A DNA stretch of 64,000 nucleotides from Micromussa lordhowensis. Its lineage: Eukaryota; Cnidaria; Anthozoa; Scleractinia; Lobophylliidae. Made by a program: the position numbers and the translations under genes. The notes below the pieces were generated by a model. That model made no database searches. It was not told the origin of the DNA and saw nothing but the letters and a program-made list of their open reading frames with translations. This document shows positions 16,031-21,810 of this stretch, piece after piece (positions within the stretch are counted from its first letter, which is position 1; the number at the start of each line of letters is the position of its first letter). The stretch is from assembly GCA_964020085.1 (NCBI GenBank), contig OZ026599.1:29171033-29235032 (forward strand). Reading direction: 5' to 3'.

Positions 16031-16396
16031 ATGGTTAGAGGAAGAAAACGAGCACCACGACGAGTATACAAACAATGGGGAGGAAGAAAAAAAGGATTCG
16101 ATATTCAAAAGATGATTGAAAAGACAGGAATTGAATTTCATTGGCCTGGATATCAATACATGGGACCTGGTACCAAACTAAAAAAACGTCTAGCACGTGG
16201 AGATCCAGGCATCAACCGTCTCGACCGTATTGCCAAGCAACATGACATTGATTATTCAAGAGCAAAATCTTTACAGGACAAATGGAAAGCAGACACAAAA
16301 ATGATCAAAGCCATTGATCAATTACCAGGCAAAAAAAAAATAACAGAACGTGTTGTTAAAAATATCATGAAAGCTAAGAAACGATTAAAATTGTAA
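16031..16396 (+). CDS. PLA2: Parvovirus-like phospholipase A2 protein (121 aa)
   Basis: The calcium loop YMGPGTKL (43-50) and the catalytic helix with H71-D72 (AKQHDIDYSRA) match the phospholipase A2 domain of parvovirus VP1 unique regions, which frees the incoming particle from endosomes. Intermediate residues D58-P-G-I-N and L-D-R also fit. The protein has a basic start (M-V-R-G-R-K-R-A-P-R-R), then Q15-W-G-G-R19, which follows the Q-x-G-G-x pattern and may be a protease site releasing the enzyme domain. Related domains are known in adintoviruses and other Polintons. It is the last ORF of the 15064-16396 unit. Confidence 0.9.
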   Translation: MVRGRKRAPRRVYKQWGGRKKGFDIQKMIEKTGIEFHWPGYQYMGPGTKLKKRLARGDPGINRLDRIAKQHDIDYSRAKSLQDKWKADTKMIKAIDQLPGKKKITERVVKNIMKAKKRLKL

Positions 16397-16420
16397 AATC
16401 AACATTTTTTTTATTAAAAC

Positions 16421-16472
16421 ATTGTTGTACGTAAAAAATCAATTGTTGTACGTAAAAAACAATTGTTGTACA
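16421..16472. repeat. Three short tandem repeats between convergent genes
   Basis: ATTGTTGTACGTAAAAAA occurs twice and a third, partial ATTGTTGTAC copy follows, in the gap between the PLA2 gene (+) and a RING gene (-). An ATTAAA on the + strand and TTTTTTATTAAA read on the - strand as AATAAA lie just before, so the gap probably holds both transcript ends. Confidence 0.75.
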
Positions 16473-16520
16473 AGCATTGATCTACATTAAAAGCATTGCA
16501 AAAAAGTTCCTTGCTGTCTT

Positions 16521-17018
16521 TCATTCTTGATTAACATATCTTGAACGACACAAATCACTCCATATATTCGCATGATAGTGTGTAACTAAATAGTTCGTGA
16601 TGGCACGCATGCGAGCCAAAGTCTGCTCCTTGTTACACCCCAGGAACATCACATCGGAGGTATTAGAGGTTACGTTCCACATTTCACCATAAAAATAGCC
16701 ATCGTTACCTCTCCATAAAGGACGATCACCCCATGCAGCTTTAGCGGCTCTCATAAACACGCGATCCTCGTAGAAAGGTTTGGACTCCATGGCGTTCTTG
16801 TAGTTGGAAACCATAATGTCAAAATTAACGCTGTTGATCCTGGTACGGCAGTAAGGGCATGTGATATCTGAGAAAGATTTGGTCTGCAGCTGTGTATGAA
16901 ACCACCGATCAATACAATTGTAATGAATCGGTTGTTGACAACAGGCGCTACTTGCTTCTGTGGTTGGGTAGAAGCAGATGATGCAATCGTCTTCTCCACT
17001 CGACATTGCGACACTCAT
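16521..17018 (-). CDS. RING-finger protein (165 aa), probable E3 ubiquitin ligase
   Basis: The RING domain is at the N-terminus. With numbering from ATG 17018, ligands are C12-x2-C15, C26-C27, H32-x2-C35 and C54-x2-C57, with the CCxxxxHxxCxxxW pattern (CCQQPIHYNCIDRW) usual in viral RINGs. The rest, with several Trp (A-A-W-G-D-R-P-L-W-R-G-N) and a C-terminal helix, is not recognised and may bind substrate. The frame is open six codons further upstream but has no ATG there. ATG 17018 lies about 40 nt beyond a CTATAAAG box (17056-17063 reversed). It is divergent from a second RING gene with the same finger pattern, so the pair may be an old duplication. Confidence 0.85.
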   Translation of the reverse strand: MSVAMSSGEDDCIICFYPTTEASSACCQQPIHYNCIDRWFHTQLQTKSFSDITCPYCRTRINSVNFDIMVSNYKNAMESKPFYEDRVFMRAAKAAWGDRPLWRGNDGYFYGEMWNVTSNTSDVMFLGCNKEQTLARMRAITNYLVTHYHANIWSDLCRSRYVNQE

Positions 17019-17054
17019 ACTAATAATGATGTTCAATCCCCCAAAATCGCCTTA

Positions 17055-17193
17055 GCTTTATAGTAAATAAAAACGTCATGTGACACTATGACGTAGACAT
17101 CACGTGGTCATATTAGGGGGATGGGGGGGTATCCCCCCTTCTCAATATGAGATCACGTGATAGGTCACATGACCTTAATAAATCCTATATAAG
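17055..17193. promoter_or_regulatory. Divergent promoter 2, built from the same modules as promoter 1
   Basis: Lies between the two RING genes. TATA boxes are CTATAAAG (-, 17056-17063) and CTATATAAG (+, 17185-17193). Module 2 (GTCATGTGAC, TGACGTAG, CACGTG; about 17074-17115) is in the same orientation as at 5362-5402. Module 1 (G/C tract, then CTCAATATGAG, TCACGTGAT and GTCACATGAC; about 17116-17174) is inverted relative to 5310-5359. Module 1 therefore faces PolB there and the RING cassette gene here. Confidence 0.8.
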
Positions 17194-17258
17194 AAGTAAA
17201 CCACCTTTGGAGATCATTTTCACAATTGTACGAAAACTCATTACGCTGAAAAACAAGA

Positions 17259-17696
17259 ATGGCTGGCCGTCAGAGTAAAAGACTTCGTCTGGAAGCACCT
17301 GAAATTCTACAAACCACTTTTCAATGTTTCATTTGTCATGGCACTTCATACACTTGCGATATGGGTACCATGCAGCTAGCCTGCTGTAAAAACTTTGTGC
17401 ATCAACGATGTCAAGCTCGATGGCAAGCTGAAGGAAGAAACTGTGGAATGTGTCGAGGATCCTTAACAACTGATGTGGTACTCAGCGCAGGTGAATCCAA
17501 TCCGATTCGATCAGAAGACATTGACATTCCTACGGATTCTCTAAACTTTGACGAGATCACCCATGAAGTCTTGTCCATGTCCCGCGAACAAGTGATTGCC
17601 AGATTGAGGGAATTATTGCAATCTGAAGAGTTAGAAGAACAACTACAACGTGTAAGTATTTTCTTCTTCTTTATCCCTATAAAAAAGTGGATCTAG
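17259..17696 (+). CDS. RING-finger head exon of an alternatively spliced cassette gene
   Basis: ATG 17259 (AAGAATGGC) starts a basic N-terminus (R-Q-S-K-R-L-R-L) and a RING: C23-x2-C26, C42-C43, H48-x2-C51, C62-x2-C65 (ACCKNFVHQRCQARW). Helical residues follow to L129-Q-R131. At 17652 the frame meets GTAAGT exactly after 131 complete codons (phase 0). Unspliced, the frame adds 14 codons and stops at 17696, making 145 aa. Spliced, it can join any of 11 downstream modules that all start in phase 0 after an AG. I therefore read it as a shared E3-ligase head with exchangeable C-terminal domains. The RING call is firm; the splicing is inferred from sequence. Confidence 0.85.
   Translation: MAGRQSKRLRLEAPEILQTTFQCFICHGTSYTCDMGTMQLACCKNFVHQRCQARWQAEGRNCGMCRGSLTTDVVLSAGESNPIRSEDIDIPTDSLNFDEITHEVLSMSREQVIARLRELLQSEELEEQLQRVSIFFFFIPIKKWI
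17652..17657 (+). promoter_or_regulatory. Consensus 5' splice donor GTAAGT
   Basis: CGT|GTAAGT follows codon 131 of the RING frame. In a scan of 17259-20979 I found no other GTAAGT; other GTs have weak contexts (for example GTGAGG, GTAATT, GTGGGG). One strong donor followed by many acceptors is the basis for the alternative-acceptor model. Confidence 0.75.
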
Positions 17697-17733
17697 ACCT
17701 TTTTTAAAAATATTTTTTTAAAAATTTTTTCAG

Positions 17734-17940
17734 ATGAGCACTATAGAATTATCTACAGTGTTTGCATTCAGAAGATTTATAGAACAAGTGGGGATACAAT
17801 ACATTTGGATGCAATACAGTGATACAACTATTAGCTTTCGATTAGCCAATAATTATGAAGACATTCTTAATTTCTCATCTAATGCTGTTATAAGATTTAG
17901 TAGACATTTACTCCCTATTTTACTAGCTCTCTTTTACTAG
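17734..17940 (+). CDS. Cassette module A (alternative C-terminal exon)
   Basis: Opens in phase 0 directly after a long T/A tract ending TTTTTTCAG (17731-17733 is CAG) and runs 68 codons to TAG. It begins MSTIELSTVFAFRRFIEQV, then a strand S-F-R-L-A, Y-E-D-I-L and a hydrophobic end L-L-P-I-L-L-A-L. It starts with ATG, and CTATAAAAAA (17677-17686) lies 47 nt upstream, so it might also be expressed alone. It is a close paralogue of module B. Confidence 0.65.
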   Translation: MSTIELSTVFAFRRFIEQVGIQYIWMQYSDTTISFRLANNYEDILNFSSNAVIRFSRHLLPILLALFY

Positions 17941-17958
17941 CTCTTAAATTTTTTTCAG

Positions 17959-18153
17959 ATGAACACTATAGAATTATTTACAGTGTTTGCATTCAGAAGA
18001 ATTATAGAGCAAGTGAGGAATTACATACAGCAACAATACAGTGATGCAACTTTTAGCTTTCGATTAGCCGATGGTTATGAAGATATTTTTAATCAATCTA
18101 ATACTGTTCTAAGTATTCATTTACTCCCTCTTTTACTAGCTCTTATAAATTAA
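17959..18153 (+). CDS. Cassette module B, recent paralogue of A
   Basis: Phase-0 opening after TTTTTTTCAG (CAG 17956-17958), 64 codons. It begins MNTIELFTVFAFRRIIEQV and matches module A over its whole length apart from small gaps in the middle, with the same end (L-L-P-L-L-L-A-L). The A/B pair shows that the array grows by tandem exon duplication. It also begins with ATG, but no TATA box lies just before it. Confidence 0.65.
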   Translation: MNTIELFTVFAFRRIIEQVRNYIQQQYSDATFSFRLADGYEDIFNQSNTVLSIHLLPLLLALIN

Positions 18154-18163
18154 TTTTTTTCAG

Positions 18164-18481
18164 TTCAGTCATCGTCAAGCTAGATTAGCTTGGATTTATG
18201 CATGGTGTATAGACCAACTAAATGAGCAAAGACCTGCACATCAAGTACACTTTATAATTGGAAATAACGATTTCCGTGATGTTGCAAATATGATCAGTGC
18301 AAGACTAACAGGAAGATCTCTCATTCGATATTTTAATACATCTGTTATTGATTTTGATCATTTTTGTATTAGTTATCATCAAATAATTTCAATAACTTCC
18401 ACTGTAGAAGAACTCGAAAGAACTATCAAAACTATTCATAGTAATGAAGTGTTTGCTGAACTCTTTTCTTTAGTTCGATGA
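18164..18481 (+). CDS. Cassette module C
   Basis: Phase-0 opening after AATTTTTTTCAG (CAG 18161-18163), 105 codons. It begins FSHRQARLAWIYAW. Pattern: helix, strand V-H-F-I-I-G-N-N-D, helix V-A-N-M-I-S-A-R-L, strand V-I-D-F-D-H. No ATG near its start, so it needs splicing to be translated from its beginning. Its last codons (CTTTTCTTTAG) contain the acceptor of module D. Confidence 0.65.
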   Translation, partial: FSHRQARLAWIYAWCIDQLNEQRPAHQVHFIIGNNDFRDVANMISARLTGRSLIRYFNTSVIDFDHFCISYHQIISITSTVEELERTIKTIHSNEVFAELFSLVR

Positions 18482-18785
18482 TCAAGATCGAGCAGCTTTG
18501 TTACTCTATAAACGTGCATTAACAAGGATGGATCCTTTTAGACAAGAATATCGTGTGAATCCACAAATCATATTTGTTAATACCAGGACTTATGGATCTC
18601 ACATTTTCAATAACATGGTGCAACATCTAACAATACAACATCGTTACATTCCTGTCTCAGTTATTGAATTTGAACACCCTCCCACCTATTATAATAATAA
18701 TCAGATCATATTGTCATGGTATAAAGATTTCAGAGCATACTATGATAATCAAATCAGTAGATTCAGTACACCACTTTTTCTTTAA
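18474..18785 (+). CDS. Cassette module D
   Basis: Phase-0 opening after CTCTTTTCTTTAG (TAG 18471-18473), in a different frame from the end of C, which it overlaps by 8 nt. 103 codons beginning FDDQDRAALLLYKRAL. Pattern: helix, strand Q-I-I-F-V-N-T, helix N-M-V-Q-H-L, strand V-S-V-I-E-F-E-H. The first ATG is 16 codons in. Confidence 0.65.
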   Translation, partial: FDDQDRAALLLYKRALTRMDPFRQEYRVNPQIIFVNTRTYGSHIFNNMVQHLTIQHRYIPVSVIEFEHPPTYYNNNQIILSWYKDFRAYYDNQISRFSTPLFL

Positions 18786-18816
18786 TTTTCTTTAATTTTT
18801 AATTTTAATTTTTCAG

Positions 18817-19107
18817 TGCACCCTGAGAGAACAAAGATGTCTATGCATTTACTATATTCATTTATGTAATTTACGCGTGAACAACTACCTTGTGCTCGTT
18901 ATGGGAGAGCAGAATTTTATCACATTGATTGATCGAATTACCGATAAGGTTACTGTTACGGACGAGATCTCAATTGACTTTCATCCTATACAATACTCAG
19001 GTGCTCCATATTTTATTTTTTTTCATAATCAAATGCGATTCGACACCTATGGGTTAATCATGGGTCACACGAGATCAGACTTTCATTACTCATGGCATCA
19101 TGAGTAA
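18817..19107 (+). CDS. Cassette module E
   Basis: Phase-0 opening after a T/A-rich tract ending TTTTTCAG (CAG 18814-18816), 96 codons beginning CTLREQRCLCIYYIHL. A strand Y-L-V-L-V-M-G, helix L-I-D-R-I-T-D, strand I-S-I-D-F-H and strand Y-F-I-F-F-H follow the array's usual order. The Cys-rich start is unlike the other modules. Confidence 0.6.
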   Translation, partial: CTLREQRCLCIYYIHLCNLRVNNYLVLVMGEQNFITLIDRITDKVTVTDEISIDFHPIQYSGAPYFIFFHNQMRFDTYGLIMGHTRSDFHYSWHHE

Positions 19108-19158
19108 TGAATTAATCAACGTGATAGACTTAAATCTTTCTATTCTTAATTTTTATAG

Positions 19159-19434
19159 TTCATTCAAGGTTCACCATGGAAATTATTACGTGTGATTCAT
19201 AAATTGAGACACTACCCTTCTTGGGAAGAAGAGGAACAAGAAGAAGATCATTTTAGGTCCTGGACTAGACCAATTTTAAACTATGACATCTTTTGTAGAG
19301 ATCAAACTGTCGATTTTTTCCCAATATTACAAAATCTGACCCGGAAATTCATTGACGATTTAACTTTCGAGTTTGAAGTTCATTATTATAATACTACCAA
19401 TAATTTTAAAGCTTGGCTTTTTGTTAATTACTAA
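19159..19434 (+). CDS. Cassette module F
   Basis: Phase-0 opening after TTAATTTTTATAG (TAG 19156-19158), 91 codons beginning FIQGSPWKLLRVIHKL. It has an acidic insert (W-E-E-E-E-Q-E-E-D), then the strand-helix-strand pattern T-V-D-F-F-P, L-T-R-K-F-I and F-E-F-E-V-H-Y. The only early ATG-like start is weak. Confidence 0.6.
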   Translation, partial: FIQGSPWKLLRVIHKLRHYPSWEEEEQEEDHFRSWTRPILNYDIFCRDQTVDFFPILQNLTRKFIDDLTFEFEVHYYNTTNNFKAWLFVNY

Positions 19435-19454
19435 AGTTTTTTTATTTTTTTTAG

Positions 19455-19832
19455 TTTCCTTTTCGATTCTACAATCCACAACAAGTGAAACAGATCATAA
19501 AAACAATAATAGCCTTTGAAACAGGACCTGATATGAATTTGCAAGATCAAGCATTAGCAAGAAGAAGCCATCTTGTATTAGGACGGCGTAGATTTCATAT
19601 TGTTCTACGCGGTGGCTCCAATAACATTTCTCATTGTAAAAACCATATGAAAGATTTCATTCATTTTTTAAATCCTTTTCGTTTTTTTTTGTCATTGGAA
19701 TATCACACAGGATATTTTGATGATGAAGTCTACGAATTTGCTCACTTTGAACTTTCCTCATTCAGTCACAAATACAATCTATTTAATCAAACTTTCAATC
19801 ACTACAAAAGAAAATACACTTCATTTTCTTAA
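19455..19832 (+). CDS. Cassette module G
   Basis: Phase-0 opening after a run of T ending TTAG (19451-19454), 125 codons, the longest module. It begins FPFRFYNPQQVKQIIKTI; the PFR start is shared with I and K. A strand F-H-I-V-L-R-G-G-S, helix H-M-K-D-F-I-H-F-L and strand F-F-L-S-L-E-Y-H follow. Confidence 0.65.
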   Translation, partial: FPFRFYNPQQVKQIIKTIIAFETGPDMNLQDQALARRSHLVLGRRRFHIVLRGGSNNISHCKNHMKDFIHFLNPFRFFLSLEYHTGYFDDEVYEFAHFELSSFSHKYNLFNQTFNHYKRKYTSFS

Positions 19833-19853
19833 AAAATCATTTTATTTTTTCAG

Positions 19854-20189
19854 TTTGAATACACAGTACAAGTACAAGATCTAAGAAGAATGTTAACATT
19901 TATTCTAAATCATACCTTACATAATGAATACCTTGACTCCGACAGAAATCGCATTGTGTTCTATCTTAATGGACATGTACGTAATCGATATCAACGAGAT
20001 ATGTCAAGGCTCGCACAATTTATTTTACCTTTACATGTAGCATTTTATCTAACCCAAATGGGGAAACTATGTTTCATTTTTTCAGCAGCTGATGAAACTG
20101 CACCTGATTGGCTCCCAATCAATAAATATTGTTTAACATCATGTACTTACAATCACACTGATTTTCATGATTACAGACATTTTCATTGA
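19854..20189 (+). CDS. Cassette module H
   Basis: Phase-0 opening after TTTTATTTTTTCAG (CAG 19851-19853), 111 codons beginning FEYTVQVQDLRRMLTFIL. A strand R-I-V-F-Y-L-N-G-H, helix D-M-S-R-L-A-Q-F-I and strands H-V-A-F-Y-L and L-C-F-I-F-S follow. It ends in a His/Tyr-rich tail. Confidence 0.65.
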   Translation, partial: FEYTVQVQDLRRMLTFILNHTLHNEYLDSDRNRIVFYLNGHVRNRYQRDMSRLAQFILPLHVAFYLTQMGKLCFIFSAADETAPDWLPINKYCLTSCTYNHTDFHDYRHFH

Positions 20190-20222
20190 ATATAAAAAAG
20201 TTGATGCATGGTATTTTTTTAG

Positions 20223-20549
20223 CTCCCTTTCAGATTTCATGGAGGAAACATTTTATTCACCAAGGGAAACCTACTACCTAAAATCATAAATGAAATCATG
20301 ACTTGGGATCAATGGTCAGCCACCCTATCTAATAATTTAATAGTTCGATTTTATTTTTTAATAGTAGGTCCAAGAAATGGACCTATAAATAACGACATGC
20401 ATCAATTTTTTAATCTTTTAAGATTACCATTTCGTTATAAAATAAGAATCATTTGGAATCCTATTTCAATCTTAGGGGATGGTTGGATGGTATATAATGT
20501 AGAACGCATTTTGATAACATGTAACTCTCTCTCGTTATTTTTCAGTTAA
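20223..20549 (+). CDS. Cassette module I
   Basis: Phase-0 opening after GTATTTTTTTAG (AG 20221-20222), 108 codons beginning LPFRFHGGNILF. A second AG (CTTTCAG) 10 nt on would break the frame. Strand I-V-R-F-Y-F-L-I-V-G-P-R, helix D-M-H-Q-F-F-N-L-L and strand Y-K-I-R-I-I-W fit the array pattern well. Its last codons and stop (TTTTTCAGTTAA) contain the acceptor of module J. Confidence 0.65.
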   Translation, partial: LPFRFHGGNILFTKGNLLPKIINEIMTWDQWSATLSNNLIVRFYFLIVGPRNGPINNDMHQFFNLLRLPFRYKIRIIWNPISILGDGWMVYNVERILITCNSLSLFFS

Positions 20550-20647
20550 CCTTAGAAAGAAGATTACGATATGCTAGATTTAGACTTAACTTACGTCTAA
20601 TACGAGACGGTTACGGACACTTTGTACGAATCAATAACCCCTTTTAA
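20546..20647 (+). CDS. Cassette module J, short or truncated
   Basis: Phase-0 opening after TATTTTTCAG (CAG 20543-20545), only 33 codons (LTLERRLRYARFRLNL, then I-R-D-G-Y-G-H-F-V-R-I-N-N-P-F). It overlaps the end of module I in another frame. It may be a broken module keeping only the first helix and strand, or a short working tail. Confidence 0.45.
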   Translation, partial: LTLERRLRYARFRLNLRLIRDGYGHFVRINNPF

Positions 20648-20664
20648 AATACTATTTTTTACAG

Positions 20665-20979
20665 TTGCCTTTCAGAATTCATCATATTAAAAATTTACAC
20701 AGATGTATTTGCCAAACACTTTTACGTGCCATTAATGATCCTAGAGGTGTCACTTTACATATTTACATAAACATGTTAGGACCTAGAACTAGACAGTTTA
20801 CTCAAGGTTCAATTTCAATGTCATTAGCAATGCACCATGTACATTACCTTTTACAATGTATGTTTATGCCTTGTCGTTATTCTATTCATTTATGCTGTGT
20901 TCCTCGCGGTAATACACTTTTCATTGCGGATTATCAAGTGTTATTCTATTGTATTCAAAAAGTGGAGACGACACATTAA
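20665..20979 (+). CDS. Cassette module K, last of the array
   Basis: Phase-0 opening after ACTATTTTTTACAG (CAG 20662-20664), 104 codons beginning LPFRIHHIKNLHRCIC. A strand T-L-H-I-Y-I-N-M-L-G-P-R, helix L-A-M-H-H-V-H-Y-L-L and strands Y-S-I-H-L-C and T-L-F-I-A follow; L-G-P-R is shared with module I (V-G-P-R). The next feature is the GTATAAAAA box at 20986. No AATAAA follows K before it, so the transcript end is uncertain. Confidence 0.65.
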   Translation: MPFRIHHIKNLHRCICQTLLRAINDPRGVTLHIYINMLGPRTRQFTQGSISMSLAMHHVHYLLQCMFMPCRYSIHLCCVPRGNTLFIADYQVLFYCIQKVETTH

Positions 20980-20985
20980 AAAATT

Positions 20986-20994
20986 GTATAAAAA
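20986..20994 (+). promoter_or_regulatory. GTATAAAAA promoter box
   Basis: Lies seven bases after the stop of module K and 38 nt before ATG 21032. Same form and spacing as the other TATA boxes. Confidence 0.6.
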
Positions 20995-21031
20995 CCATTT
21001 GTGTGTAGCGTCTTCAATTTATTTTTTCATC

Positions 21032-21232
21032 ATGGCACAAGCAGATGGAATGCTTACAGCGTTCAAACAATCCTATTCAGAAATTTTAACCCACATTGAA
21101 AGTATACAAATTCACTTGCAAGAAATAGAAGAAGAATTCCTTGAATTGGAATCCATCCTAGAGGAGGTAAATCAAAGAATCATTATGCAAAGAAAAAATG
21201 ATCCTGGTGTTGGTAGTAGCAATGGTGAATGA
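21032..21232 (+). CDS. Small coiled-coil protein (66 aa)
   Basis: Starts at ATG 21032 (CATCATGGCA, MAQADGMLTAF). Most of it is an acidic amphipathic helix with heptad-like spacing (I-L-T-H-I-E-S-I-Q-I-H-L-Q-E-I-E-E-E-F-L), so a coiled coil is likely. The frame is open upstream through hydrophobic codons, but these overlap module K and precede the TATA box. Function is unknown. A +1-frame ORF overlaps its end. Confidence 0.7.
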   Translation: MAQADGMLTAFKQSYSEILTHIESIQIHLQEIEEEFLELESILEEVNQRIIMQRKNDPGVGSSNGE

Positions 21233-21410
21233 TCGCAACTTGAAAATGGGGAAAGTAATGTCAGTATTGCCACACATCCACGAACGACTAAAACCAAAAA
21301 AAGAAGAAGACAAAGAATGGTTATTCAAATCCAATCAAAAGAAAAAAACAAGTTGGTTAACTAAGGGATTGAAATGTCACAAAAATGAACGAGTGATTGA
21401 CAGTGATTGA
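21222..21410 (+). CDS. Possible small basic ORF (62 aa), +1 to the preceding gene
   Basis: Starts at ATG 21222 inside the last codons of the coiled-coil gene, in the +1 frame (the frame is open from 21198). It is Lys-rich (R-L-K-P-K-K-E-E-D-K-E-W, Q-K-K-K-T-S-W). There is no TATA box of its own and no recognised family. It could be a downstream cistron, an alternative C-terminus reached by frameshift, or chance. Confidence 0.35.
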   Translation: MVNDRNLKMGKVMSVLPHIHERLKPKKEEDKEWLFKSNQKKKTSWLTKGLKCHKNERVIDSD

Positions 21411-21421
21411 CACCGCATAAA

Positions 21422-21430
21422 CTATAAAAT
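21422..21430 (+). promoter_or_regulatory. CTATAAAAT promoter box
   Basis: Lies 39 nt before ATG 21469 and just after a small GTGATTGACA direct duplication (about 21392-21411). Confidence 0.6.
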
Positions 21431-21468
21431 CAGGATACATTTTTTTTCCTACACATTCATTGAGCATC

Positions 21469-21810
21469 ATGGCCCCATGCGAGGTAACTGATTTATGCCA
21501 GAACAATTTGAAAGAAGACAAAAAAAGGGAAGAGAATGAAGAATCTATCTCTTTATCAGTATTGATTCAACTAGTAGTCAATACAATCCTTTCCGAAGAA
21601 AAAATGGACATTGAACTAAAAATGCTCAAGTACAGGAACAACTTATCTGACAAAATCTTATCCATGAGTGAGGAAGAGCATAAAAAGAAGCCAAATCTTA
21701 AAGGATTCTTTGAAAGTTTCAGAGCTGGATGGGATATCTGGAAAAAGGATGATGAAGATAAAGAAGAAGCTTCCTTTAACGCCTTCCACAGCAGCATGTG
21801 TAAAGATTGA
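21469..21810 (+). CDS. Unknown acidic helical protein (113 aa)
   Basis: Starts at ATG 21469 (CATCATGGCC, MAPCEVTDLCQNN). It is strongly charged and helical with Glu/Lys-rich parts (K-E-D-K-K-R-E-E-N-E-E-S) and a motif G-F-F-E-S-F-R-A-G-W-D-I-W. No family recognised. From 21668 a second frame (+1) is open beneath it and continues 253 nt beyond its stop, so the gene may be frame-shifted, spliced or overlapping. Confidence 0.65.
   Translation: MAPCEVTDLCQNNLKEDKKREENEESISLSVLIQLVVNTILSEEKMDIELKMLKYRNNLSDKILSMSEEEHKKKPNLKGFFESFRAGWDIWKKDDEDKEEASFNAFHSSMCKD

Noticed and set aside
17734..20979. Reading the cassette modules as a row of independent small genes
   Set aside because: Most lack ATG at their natural start and have no TATA boxes, and all begin in phase 0 just after a pyrimidine-AG tract. 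Only module A has a nearby CTATAAAA and an ATG, so independent expression remains possible for that one.
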